A stretch of DNA of 64,000 nucleotides from Natronococcus sp. A-GB1. GTDB lineage: Archaea; Halobacteriota; Halobacteria; Halobacteriales; Natrialbaceae. Position 1 is the first letter of the stretch. Every line of letters starts with the position of its first letter. This document shows positions 53,547-61,411 of the stretch, in pieces. Under the pieces are notes generated by a model. That model did not search any database and was not told the origin of the DNA. It saw nothing but the letters and a program-made list of their open reading frames with translations. Location of the stretch: positions 1-64,000 of the forward strand of contig NZ_JARUKW010000016.1 of the NCBI RefSeq assembly GCF_029688845.1, read 5' to 3'. Made by a program: the position numbers and the translations under genes.

Positions 53547-54206
53547 ATGAGCACGATCGCCGAGTTCACGATCCCCGCCGAGGCGTTCGCGCTCGGGCAG
53601 ACGCTCGAGCGCGTCTCCGACCTCGAGGTCGAGGTCGAGCGCATCGTCGCGGCGGGTCCCGGGACAGTGATACCCTGCGTCCGATTCCTCGGCGACGAGG
53701 AGACCCTCGAGCGCGCCGACGACGCGCTCGCCGGAGATCCGACGGTCGAGATCGCAACGTCGATCCTCGACCTCGAGGGTGAGCGGTGTTACCGGATCCG
53801 ATGGAACGAGGCGGTCGTCGACGCCGTCAGCCTGCTCACCAGAGAGGAGGCGACAGTCCTCGAGGCGGGTCTCGAGGACGATCGGTGGCGGTTTCGCGTC
53901 CTCTTTCCAGATCGAGAGGCGCTGGCCCGGAGCTACGAGTACGCGACCGATCAGGGGGTTCCGATCGATCTGCGGAAGATCAACCGCCTCGAGGAGACCC
54001 GCCACGGTCGGTTCGACCTAACCGACCCCCAGTACGAGACGCTCGTCGCGGCCCTCGAGTACGGCTACTACGACATTCCCCGGGAGATCGACATGGAGGC
54101 GCTGTCGGACGAACTCGAGATCTCCCACCAGGCCTTATCCGAACGGCTGCGCCGGGCGCACCTGACGCTCGTCAGGGAGGCGGTCGGCACCGACGAGACG
54201 CGGTGA
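53547..54206 (+). CDS. Bacterio-opsin activator-like regulator (HTH_10)
   Basis: A 219-residue protein. Residues 1-150 match the bacterio-opsin activator ligand-sensing region (STIAEFTIPAEAFALGQTLE, VERIVAAGPGTVIPCVRF). The C-terminal HTH_10 domain spans about 160-212, with LTDPQYETLVAALEYGYYDIPRE and LSDELEISHQALSERLRRAH. No PAS or GAF domain. Divergent from moaA and a candidate for binding the palindrome between them, by position only. Confidence 0.9.
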   Translation: MSTIAEFTIPAEAFALGQTLERVSDLEVEVERIVAAGPGTVIPCVRFLGDEETLERADDALAGDPTVEIATSILDLEGERCYRIRWNEAVVDAVSLLTREEATVLEAGLEDDRWRFRVLFPDREALARSYEYATDQGVPIDLRKINRLEETRHGRFDLTDPQYETLVAALEYGYYDIPREIDMEALSDELEISHQALSERLRRAHLTLVREAVGTDETR

Positions 54207-54252
54207 GCGCGCCGGCAGAACACCTACCTCCGTCGGCGGGCAACGGGTGTCC

Positions 54253-54474
54253 ATGGACCGAGAGATGCTCGCGGATCAGCAGCGGCTCGTCGAACTCGTC
54301 GAGGAGGAGGGGTGGGACGTCACCGACCTCGAGATCTCGGCCTACGACAGCCCGTGGTCCGACGAGGACGATCCCGAGGCGACCGTGACGATCACGGCCC
54401 GAAAGCCCTACGAGAGCGAGGACGACGGAAGCGATTCGGATCGCGACGACGAGAACCCGTTCCGGGTGAACTAA
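54253..54474 (+). CDS. Small acidic uncharacterised protein
   Basis: A 73-residue protein starting MDREMLADQQRLVELVEEEG (or two codons earlier at GTG 54247). Then WDVTDLEISAYDSPWSDED, VTITARKPYES and an acidic tail ending DDENPFRVN. No known function. It ends with a 4-base overlap of the rtcB stop on the opposite strand. Confidence 0.7.
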   Translation: MDREMLADQQRLVELVEEEGWDVTDLEISAYDSPWSDEDDPEATVTITARKPYESEDDGSDSDRDDENPFRVN

Positions 54475-55931
54475 CCCTTGATGTTACAGACGGGGAAGGT
54501 TCGCGCGACCTTGTCGCCGATGCCCAGCTCGTCGGAGACGCGGACCACCTCGTCGACGTCCTTGTAGACGCCCGGTGCTTCCTCGGCGACGGTCGCGCCC
54601 GACTGTGCCTTCACGTAGATCTGCTGTTGGTCCTGCAGCTCCTGCTGGACGTCGCCGCCCCAGTACTCGTTTTTCGCCTGGGTGCGGCTCATCAGCCGAC
54701 CCGCGCCGTGGGCGGTCGAGCCGAACGTGAGGTCCATCGAGTTCTCCCCGCCACGCAGGACGTAGTTGCCGGCGCCCATGCTGCCGGGGATGATGACCGG
54801 CTGGCCGACGTCGCGGTACGCCTTCGGCACCTCGGGGTGGCCCGCGGGGAAGGCTCGAGTCGCACCCTTGCGGTGGACGTAGAGCTCGCGTTCCTCCCCG
54901 TCGACGGTGTGGAGTTCCTTCTTCGCGATGTTGTGGGCGACGTCGTACAGGAGCTCCATCTCCATCTCCTCCCACGAGCGGTCGAAGACGCGCTCGAAGA
55001 CCTGCCGGGTCCGGTGCATGATCAGCTGGCGGTTGACCCACGCGAAGTTGATCGCCGCGTTCATCGCCCCGTAGTAGTCCTCGGCGAGCTGCGATCCCGC
55101 GGGTGCGGCCGCGAGCTCCTTGTCCGGCAGCCGATCGAGCAGCCCCTTGTGCTGTTGCTCGATCTTCCGCAGGTAGTCGTTACAGGTCTGGTGACCCAGC
55201 CCCCGCGAACCACAGTGGATGAGGACGACGATTTGATCCTCCTCGAGTCCGAACGCCTCGCCCACGTCGCCGTCGAAGACGTCCGTCACGCGCTGGACCT
55301 CGAGGAAGTGATTCCCCGAGCCCAGCGAGCCGATCTGGTTCTTGCCGCGGTCCTTGGCCTTCTGGCTCACCTTGTCGGGGTCGGCGCCCTCGCGCATCCC
55401 CTCGTCCTCACAGTGCAGGAGGTCGTCCTCGACGGCGTGACCGTGCTCGAGCGCCCAGTCGACGCCTCGAGCGAGGATCTCGTCGACGGCGTCGATGTCA
55501 GCCTCGACGATCCCACCGCCGCCGAGCCCCGAGGGAACGTTGGCAAAGAGGGAGTCGACGAGCTCCTCCTCGCGGCCCTGGAGTTCGTCGTAAGTGAGGT
55601 TTGTCCGCATCATTCTTACGCCGCAATTGATATCGTAACCAACTGCTCCAGGGGAGATACAGCCGTTCTCGGCGTCGAGCGCGCCGACTCCCCCGACGGG
55701 GAAGCCATATCCCTGGTGGCCGTCGGGCATACAGATCGCGTTCGTCGTGATCCCCGGCAGGTGGGTCGTGTTCTTGAGCTGCTGGAGGGTCTTGTCCTCG
55801 CTGATCTCCTCGAGTAAGGCCTCGCTGGCGAGCACCCGCGCGGGGACGTTCATCTCCCCTTCCTGCGGGATCTCCCAGACGTAGTCGCGTACCTTCTCGA
55901 GGGTGATGCCGTCGGCGTCGAAGGTGGTCAT
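54471..55931 (-). CDS. rtcB: tRNA-splicing ligase RtcB
   Basis: A 486-residue GTP-dependent RNA ligase that joins 2',3'-cyclic phosphate and 5'-OH ends, needed for intron-containing archaeal tRNAs. Metal ligands: Cys in YDINCGVRMM (near 103), His in GSGNHFLEVQ, His in IHCGSRGLGHQ. The guanylylated His is in STAHGAGRLMSR near 407. PVGGVGALDAENGCISPGAV is the signature region. Its activator archease is encoded about 1.2 kb upstream, on the same strand. Confidence 0.97.
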   Translation of the reverse strand: MTTFDADGITLEKVRDYVWEIPQEGEMNVPARVLASEALLEEISEDKTLQQLKNTTHLPGITTNAICMPDGHQGYGFPVGGVGALDAENGCISPGAVGYDINCGVRMMRTNLTYDELQGREEELVDSLFANVPSGLGGGGIVEADIDAVDEILARGVDWALEHGHAVEDDLLHCEDEGMREGADPDKVSQKAKDRGKNQIGSLGSGNHFLEVQRVTDVFDGDVGEAFGLEEDQIVVLIHCGSRGLGHQTCNDYLRKIEQQHKGLLDRLPDKELAAAPAGSQLAEDYYGAMNAAINFAWVNRQLIMHRTRQVFERVFDRSWEEMEMELLYDVAHNIAKKELHTVDGEERELYVHRKGATRAFPAGHPEVPKAYRDVGQPVIIPGSMGAGNYVLRGGENSMDLTFGSTAHGAGRLMSRTQAKNEYWGGDVQQELQDQQQIYVKAQSGATVAEEAPGVYKDVDEVVRVSDELGIGDKVARTFPVCNIKG

Positions 55932-55979
55932 ACGCGATACTCCGACGGCGACGATGAAAGAACGTTCGCCTCGATACCG

Positions 55980-56729
55980 TCAGTCGACCTCGGTGAGTCG
56001 GCCGTCGACACCGAGGGGACCGCTCCCGGTGATCAGCAGCACCGAGGCCATTCCGAACAGCGCGACGTGAGCCAGCACGGGGTCGTCGGGCAGCGCGAAC
56101 AGCGTCAGGGTAAACATCGCGATCGCCGACAGCGCCGTCGCGCGGGTAAAGAAGCCGAAGATCAGGGCAATCCCAAGGGCGATCTCGGCCAGCCCCGCGC
56201 CCATCACCCACAGCTCCGGACTGACCGGGACCACGCTCGTCAGGTCGTACTGGTCGACGACCGCCAGCGCGATCCCCGGCCGGAGGATCTTCTGGGTCAG
56301 TCCGAGGTAGATAAACGTCGCGCCGAGGCCGACCCGGACTACCGTCGGCAGGTACCGCTTGTGCGGCTCGTTCCACTTCTGGAACCGACGGGCGTGATCG
56401 TAGACGACGTCGATCCGACCGTAGAGCGTACCGTGCATCCCGGCCATCCGCTGGAGGACGTGGTCCGCGCTCGGTTTGCCGCTCCCGACGAGCGCGACTG
56501 CAAGCAGCCCGCCGACGAACTCGAGCTGTAACAGCAACAGCGGACGAAACGCCAGTCCGACGAGGTACGCCGCGAGCGCCGCCAGCGCGACGACTCGAGT
56601 GCCGAGCCCGAACAGCAACAGGAAGCCCAGGCCGACCTGCAGGAGCCGGAGTTCGACCTCGACCGCGGGACTGATGAAGTAGCCGCCAAAGCCGGCGCCG
56701 ATAAGGGGAATCCCGAACGAGATCCGCAA
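55980..56729 (-). CDS. DoxX-family membrane protein, C-terminal part of a split gene
   Basis: About 249 residues from a TTG, with the DoxX pattern: FGIPLIGAGFGGYFISPAVE, LLQVGLGFLLLFGLGTRVVA, then a second repeat VVRVGLGATFIYLGLTQKIL and GLAEIALGIALIFGFFTRAT. It follows an in-frame TGA that ends the N-terminal part. The junction reads T-R-Y-V-P-stop-L-L-R-I; a TGG at that spot would restore one continuous protein of about 350 residues. So this is a nonsense mutation, readthrough or a sequencing error. DoxX proteins have been linked to quinone and oxidative-stress functions. Confidence 0.75.
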   Translation of the reverse strand: MRISFGIPLIGAGFGGYFISPAVEVELRLLQVGLGFLLLFGLGTRVVALAALAAYLVGLAFRPLLLLQLEFVGGLLAVALVGSGKPSADHVLQRMAGMHGTLYGRIDVVYDHARRFQKWNEPHKRYLPTVVRVGLGATFIYLGLTQKILRPGIALAVVDQYDLTSVVPVSPELWVMGAGLAEIALGIALIFGFFTRATALSAIAMFTLTLFALPDDPVLAHVALFGMASVLLITGSGPLGVDGRLTEVD

Positions 56730-56732
56730 CAG

Positions 56733-57044
56733 TCACGGGACGTACCTGGTGTACTCGCCCATCGCGTCCCTGAACGCGGCCACGTCCCGTGGTGCGGGCC
56801 GAACGTACAGATACCCACCAAGGAAGGCCAAGGCGGCCAGGCCGCCGGCGACGAGCGGCCCGACGACGAAGGGATCGGTCAGCGCGTCGGTCAGAAACTC
56901 CGCGACGGGAACGTCGTACTCCTCGTCGGCGACGTACTCCTCGTGGGCGCCGGCCGACCCGGTTGCGAGCGCGGCGAGCGCGAGCAGCGAGCCGACGGTC
57001 GCGGCGACGGCCGCGACGGGTCGCGAGCGACGATAGTCGTCCAT
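56733..57044 (-). CDS. N-terminal part of split DoxX-family gene (signal peptide and first membrane span)
   Basis: 103 residues: a signal-like segment at about 8-34 (VAAVAATVGSLLALAALATG ending AHEEYV), a short outside region (EYDVPVAEFLTDALTDPFVV) and a membrane span (GPLVAGGLAALAFLGGYLYV). In haloarchaeal DoxX proteins of about 350 residues, as I recall them, this block continues directly into the DoxX repeats. The TGA at 56733-56735 is in frame with the downstream part. Confidence 0.7.
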   Translation of the reverse strand: MDDYRRSRPVAAVAATVGSLLALAALATGSAGAHEEYVADEEYDVPVAEFLTDALTDPFVVGPLVAGGLAALAFLGGYLYVRPAPRDVAAFRDAMGEYTRYVP

Positions 57045-57183
57045 CGCGTAGTGTATCGCGGAGGCGACTGAAAAACATCCACCTGGCGGTACCCGAACTC
57101 CCTCGGGCGAACTCCTGTATATCGATTCCGGAGCGACCTAGGGCGGCTCGTGGTCGCCCTGGACAGCGGTACAGTGGACCGTC

Positions 57184-57603
57184 TCAGACGTCGAAGACCA
57201 CGTACGCCTCCCAGCCGTCGCCGACCTCCTCGAGTCGCATCTCGGAATAGGTGACGGCCTTGATCTCGCGGGCGGTGATCGCCTCGAGGGGAACCCCGCG
57301 GGCGCTGCCCTCGAGACGCCACTCCTCCGCGTCCAGTTCCTCGATCCGTTCGACGCGGTGGTCGACGGGCAGGGCCGCCCGGACGTCCCGCAGGTAGATC
57401 AGTTCGTCCAGGAAGTCGAACAGCAGCGCCTCGCGGCTCTCGGCCGTCACCGACACCGAGAAGCGCTCGCCGGTCCCGTCCGGAATCGACTCGCAGGAGG
57501 CGGCCGCGAGCCCGTCGGCGATAGCCGCGAAGACCGCCTCGAGGCTTCCCCCGGTCGCTTCGACCCCGATGTCTGCGGTGTGATCGCGAAGCTGGAACTC
57601 CAT
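57184..57603 (-). CDS. Archease (RtcB activator)
   Basis: A 139-residue protein: FQLRDHTADIGVEATGGSLE opens the fold, with FDFLDELIYLRDV and GVPLEAITAREIKAVTYSEM, and the metal-binding Asp and His positions (D8, H7, D138 region). Archease speeds guanylylation of RtcB. It reads the same way as rtcB, separated by the DoxX gene, a functional neighbourhood seen in many archaea. Confidence 0.95.
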   Translation of the reverse strand: MEFQLRDHTADIGVEATGGSLEAVFAAIADGLAAASCESIPDGTGERFSVSVTAESREALLFDFLDELIYLRDVRAALPVDHRVERIEELDAEEWRLEGSARGVPLEAITAREIKAVTYSEMRLEEVGDGWEAYVVFDV

Positions 57604-57756
57604 ACACCCTCGTTCTCGGGCCCGCGAGGTATGTCCGTCGCTTCGATCCGCCGGTGCCGCGTCTCCGGCAGTATCGACGACAGGTCGACGAGCGGTTCCC
57701 GGCGAACGACCGCGCTGCCGGTGGAATTATATTGGCGAGCCTGCTACACTGTGGTA

Positions 57757-58233
57757 GTGAGCGTCAATATCGACAGTCGCGTCGTCGCCCCGGGGAGCGA
57801 CGAGTACGTCGACGAGGCCTGGCGGCTCAAGGAGCGAATCAACAGCCAGGAGGGGGTGCTGAAGCAGCGCCACGACTTCTTTACCGACGCGTACCGGCGA
57901 TCGACGGTCCACTGCTACCTGCAGGAGGACGATCTTGTGGGTTTTGCCGCGGTTCGTCGCGATGGCTACATTCTCTTTCTGGCGGTCTCGACGGCGTTTC
58001 GCGGCCAGGGGATCGGCAAGCGACTCGTCGCGCGGGTCGCCGACGACAACGAGTCGATCACCTGCCACGCTCGGACCAGCAACGAAAACGCCCTCGAGTT
58101 CTACGAACACCTCGGCTTCGAGATCAAACGTCGGATCAACGGCTACTACGAGGACGGCGGCGACGCCTACTACCTCAAACTCGGCTCGGACTCCGGACTT
58201 GCCGACCGGATCTCGGAGTTCGTTCGCCGGTAG
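57757..58233 (+). CDS. GNAT family N-acetyltransferase
   Basis: A 158-residue single-domain acetyltransferase: DLVGFAAVRRDGYILFLAVS, acetyl-CoA loop FRGQGIGKRLVARV near residue 85, CHARTSNENALEFYEHLGFE near 105-125, and GDAYYLKLG. Substrate unknown; RimI-like peptide acetylation is possible. GTG 57757 is chosen as the start, since a TATA-like AATTATATTGG lies 22-33 bases before it. Confidence 0.85.
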   Translation: MSVNIDSRVVAPGSDEYVDEAWRLKERINSQEGVLKQRHDFFTDAYRRSTVHCYLQEDDLVGFAAVRRDGYILFLAVSTAFRGQGIGKRLVARVADDNESITCHARTSNENALEFYEHLGFEIKRRINGYYEDGGDAYYLKLGSDSGLADRISEFVRR

Positions 58234-58345
58234 ACCGCCGTTATTTCGCGCTTGCTGCCCCGTGAGCGACCGCTCGGGAGGGGTCCCCACGGGGCCGGGG
58301 TTTTCGGCAGGATTATACCGCCACGACGACGAGCACACGAGGCGC

Positions 58346-59521
58346 ATGGAGGAGCGAACGAGGGCCTATCTTCGGGGTCGATTCCGCGATCACTACCGCC
58401 GCACGGAGCTGACGCTCCCACCTGCGGCCAACGAGCGCGAGTGGGGATACATCCCCTGGACCGACGGACCCGATACGACGATGGTCCGGCACCGTTCGCT
58501 GCTCGAACTCGGCGACCTCGAGGAGTTCCTCGTCCGCAAGCGGCCCCGCCACGTCTACTTCTCGGCGGGGCGGTTTCGCGACCCCGGCGCGAGCTCGATG
58601 CACGAGAAGGACTGGCAGTCCGCGGATCTCGTCTTCGACCTCGACGCCGACCACCTGCCGAACGTAACCCTCGGCGAGGACTCCTACGCCGAGATGCTCG
58701 CGACGTGTAAGGACGCCCTGCTCCGCCTGCTCGACTTTCTCGAGGACGACTTTGCGTTCGAGGAGCTGGAGATCGTCTTCTCGGGCGGGCGGGGGTACCA
58801 CGTCCACGTCCGCGACGAGTCGATCCGTCACTTCGACCGGGAGCACCGCCGCGAGGTCGTCGACTACGTCCGCGGGATCGGCCTCGAGTTCGAGGAGCTG
58901 ATCGAGACCGAGACCGTCGCCGGCCTCGGCCGCAAGACCCCGACCGAGCGCCGCACCCTGCGAACCGAGGGTGGCTGGGGCGCCCGCACCCACGACCGAT
59001 TTATGACATTCGTCGACGAGCTGCTCGCCCTCGAGGAGGAGGCGGCCCTCGAGCGGCTCCGGGAGTTCGACGGGATCGGCGAGGGGAAGGCGACGGCAAC
59101 TCTCAACGCCGCCCGGAACAACCGCGGGCAACTGGAAGCGGGCAACGTCACGGTCCACACCGCCGTCTCCCAGCTGGCCGAACGGTTCGCTCACCGGGCC
59201 GTCGAAGCCGACAACGCACCGATCGACGAACCCGTAACGACCGACACGAATCGACTCATCCGCCTGCCCGGGAGTCTCCACGGCGGCAGCGGGCTCGAGA
59301 CGGTTCGCCTCGAGCGCGACGAGATCGACGCCTTCGACCCGCTGGTCGACGCCGTTCCGGAGACGTTTACGGGCCACGAGATCCGGGTCGACGTCACCGA
59401 CGGCGGCGAGGTCGAGCTGGGAGGAGATAGCTTTACGGTTCCGGAGGGTGACCAGTCACTTCCGGAGTACGTTGCCGTGTTCCTCATGGCCCGCGGCCGA
59501 GCCGAGAAGGAGAAAGAATGA
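58346..59521 (+). CDS. priS: DNA primase small (catalytic) subunit PriS
   Basis: A 391-residue archaeo-eukaryotic primase. The catalytic DLDAD (residues about 96-100) follows ADLVF; RHVYFSAGRF lies before it; SGGRGYHVHVRD carries the conserved His near 155; and TDTNRLIRLPGSLHGGSGL is near 300. It makes primers with PriL. The gene ends 4 bases into the GINS gene (ATGA), so the two replication proteins are coupled. The start MEERTRAYLRGRF aligns with the usual family start. Confidence 0.97.
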   Translation: MEERTRAYLRGRFRDHYRRTELTLPPAANEREWGYIPWTDGPDTTMVRHRSLLELGDLEEFLVRKRPRHVYFSAGRFRDPGASSMHEKDWQSADLVFDLDADHLPNVTLGEDSYAEMLATCKDALLRLLDFLEDDFAFEELEIVFSGGRGYHVHVRDESIRHFDREHRREVVDYVRGIGLEFEELIETETVAGLGRKTPTERRTLRTEGGWGARTHDRFMTFVDELLALEEEAALERLREFDGIGEGKATATLNAARNNRGQLEAGNVTVHTAVSQLAERFAHRAVEADNAPIDEPVTTDTNRLIRLPGSLHGGSGLETVRLERDEIDAFDPLVDAVPETFTGHEIRVDVTDGGEVELGGDSFTVPEGDQSLPEYVAVFLMARGRAEKEKE

Positions 59522-60543
59522 ATCTCGACGAGCTACGATCCGTCCAGAGCAAGGAGCGCCAGAAGGACAGCCTCCAGAACTTGCGCCCCTCGTTCTACCA
59601 GGAGGTCGGCGAGTACATCGCCGAACTCGAGGCCGAACGCGATCGGGCAGCCGAACGGGCCGACGACCCCTTCTCCTCGCCGGAGGTGAGCCGACTCACC
59701 GACGAGATCGAGACGGCCAAGGACGTCGTCGAGGCCATTTACGAGCGCCGAATGGGCAAACTCGTCAAGCAGGCCAGCCTCGCCGCAGCCGGCATGGCGG
59801 CCAACGACGAGGGCCTCACCGCCGAGGAGGCCGACCTCTTCGACGACCTCGTCGACCGTATCGACGCGAACAAGACCCGCGTGCTCGACGTCCTCGAGGA
59901 CCTCGAGGCCGAACCCGATCCCGAACCGGAGTCGGGGCCCGCGTCCGAACCCGAGTCGGATCCGGAAGCCGAACCACTAACCGACTCGGTGAGCGACGCC
60001 TCGAGATCGGCCGCCGACCCCGGCGCGTCGACCGACGACGCGCCGCCTACGCCGCCGATGGAGCCGGATCCGGTCGACGGCGACGCGGACGTCGACCCGA
60101 CGACCCTCGAACCGAACGATGTCTCCCGAACGGCGGAGGCGAGCGAAGGCGAGAGCGAGGTCACAGCCGCCGACGTCATGGGTGGTGCCGGCCCGTCGAC
60201 CGGGGACGCAAACGAGGAGGCGCCGCGACCCGACGGAGAGCCGACGTCACCGGTCGACGCTGCGGATGACGGAGTCGCCGAACCGGATCCGAGCGACGCG
60301 ACGCCCGGCGAGTCCGTCGATCCCGACCTCGAGGACGGTACGTCCGCCGGCCCCAAGGCAGCCGCTGGAGCCCCTACCGAGGACACTGTCGATCGCGTTA
60401 CCGTTCGGATGACCCGCGACGTCGGGTCGATCCTCGGCGTCGACGACCGGGAATACACGCTCTCCTCCGACGACGTCGTCACGCTCCCCGAACAGAACGC
60501 CTCGCCGCTGCTCGAGCGCGACGCGGCCGAACGGCTCGACTGA
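59518..60543 (+). CDS. GINS complex subunit (Gins51/Sld5-Psf1-like)
   Basis: A 341-residue protein. Residues 1-125 are the GINS alpha domain (NLDELRSVQSKERQKDSLQN, SFYQEVGEYIAELEAER, VVEAIYERRMGKLVKQASLA). Residues about 130-285 are a low-complexity acidic Ser/Pro/Asp/Glu linker. The C-terminal beta domain is at about 290-341 (RVTVRMTRDVGSILGVDDRE, LSSDDVVTLPEQNASPLL). GINS activates the MCM helicase. The long linker is unusual in size; haloarchaeal copies carry one but of varying length. Confidence 0.92.
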   Translation: MNLDELRSVQSKERQKDSLQNLRPSFYQEVGEYIAELEAERDRAAERADDPFSSPEVSRLTDEIETAKDVVEAIYERRMGKLVKQASLAAAGMAANDEGLTAEEADLFDDLVDRIDANKTRVLDVLEDLEAEPDPEPESGPASEPESDPEAEPLTDSVSDASRSAADPGASTDDAPPTPPMEPDPVDGDADVDPTTLEPNDVSRTAEASEGESEVTAADVMGGAGPSTGDANEEAPRPDGEPTSPVDAADDGVAEPDPSDATPGESVDPDLEDGTSAGPKAAAGAPTEDTVDRVTVRMTRDVGSILGVDDREYTLSSDDVVTLPEQNASPLLERDAAERLD

Positions 60544-60601
60544 CGGCCGGACCCGTCCGACGCAACCGGAAGGCATACCACGCCTCCGTCGAAGAGATGG
60601 T

Positions 60602-61087
60602 ATGCTCGAAACCGGCGACGACGCACCCGAGTTCGCACTGCAAAACCAACACGGCGAGACGGTTCGCCGTTCGGATTTCGACGGCCGACTCGTCGTCTAC
60701 TTCTATCCGCGGGCGGGCACCGACGGCTGTACGACGGAGGCGCAGGAGTTCGAGGCAGCTCGCGATGAGTTCGAGAATTGCGGCGTCGGGATCGTCGGGA
60801 TCAGCGACGACTCGGTCGAGGACCTCGAATCGTTCGCTACCGACCACGACCTCGAGTTCGACCTGCTGTCCGATCCCGAAGGAGAGGTCGCAACGCTGTA
60901 CGATTCCTACGGCGAGAAGCAGATGTTCGGCAACACCTTCGACGGCGTCTTCCGGACCACGTACGTCGTCGATTCCGACGGCACGATCGAGGCGGCCTAC
61001 GAGGACGTCTCGGCCGACGGACACGCCGAGGCCGTGCTCGAGGACCTCGCCGAACGACGGACCGGGCAGGCCGCTCCGGAGCGGTAG
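60602..61087 (+). CDS. bcp: Peroxiredoxin, Bcp/PrxQ type
   Basis: A 161-residue thiol peroxidase. Peroxidatic Cys43 is in YPRAGTDGCTTEAQEF. The position five residues later, where PrxQ enzymes often have the resolving Cys, is Gln. Cys58 region (ENCGVGIVGISDD) may serve instead or the enzyme may work as 1-Cys type. Reduces peroxides in the cytoplasm. It has its own short upstream gap of 58 bases after the GINS gene. Confidence 0.93.
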   Translation: MLETGDDAPEFALQNQHGETVRRSDFDGRLVVYFYPRAGTDGCTTEAQEFEAARDEFENCGVGIVGISDDSVEDLESFATDHDLEFDLLSDPEGEVATLYDSYGEKQMFGNTFDGVFRTTYVVDSDGTIEAAYEDVSADGHAEAVLEDLAERRTGQAAPER

Positions 61088-61216
61088 GCTTTCGGCGGCC
61101 CGCTCTCGGGAGGCGGCGACCGCGGGGCGAATCGGTTCGGTCGGCGGTTCCGAACCCGGTAACGTCTCGATATTTTGGGACAAAGAGTTTTTACACCGAT
61201 AGCCGGACGCACCAGT

Positions 61217-61354
61217 ATGGAGTTACAACGGCTCGTTGACGTACTCGAGGGCGAGGAGCTGACCGGTCGACAGGCCGCGATCATCGTCGCCGTATGGATG
61301 GCGCTCACGGCTGCTTTCGGAATCGTCATCTTCGTCGCCGTGTTCGTCTTTTGA
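61217..61354 (+). CDS. Small single-span membrane protein (45 residues)
   Basis: ATG 61217 to TGA 61354 encodes MELQRLVDVLEGEELTGRQA followed by a hydrophobic helix (AIIVAVWMALTAAFGIVIFV). A TATA-like GAGTTTTTACACC lies about 25-35 bases upstream, suiting a leaderless transcript. Similar small membrane proteins are conserved among haloarchaea; no function is known. Confidence 0.65.
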   Translation: MELQRLVDVLEGEELTGRQAAIIVAVWMALTAAFGIVIFVAVFVF

Positions 61355-61411
61355 AAAAAGCCGTTCCCTCGACGTGTCGGGATTAATCCGGCGGAAACGA
61401 GGACGCTTCCG

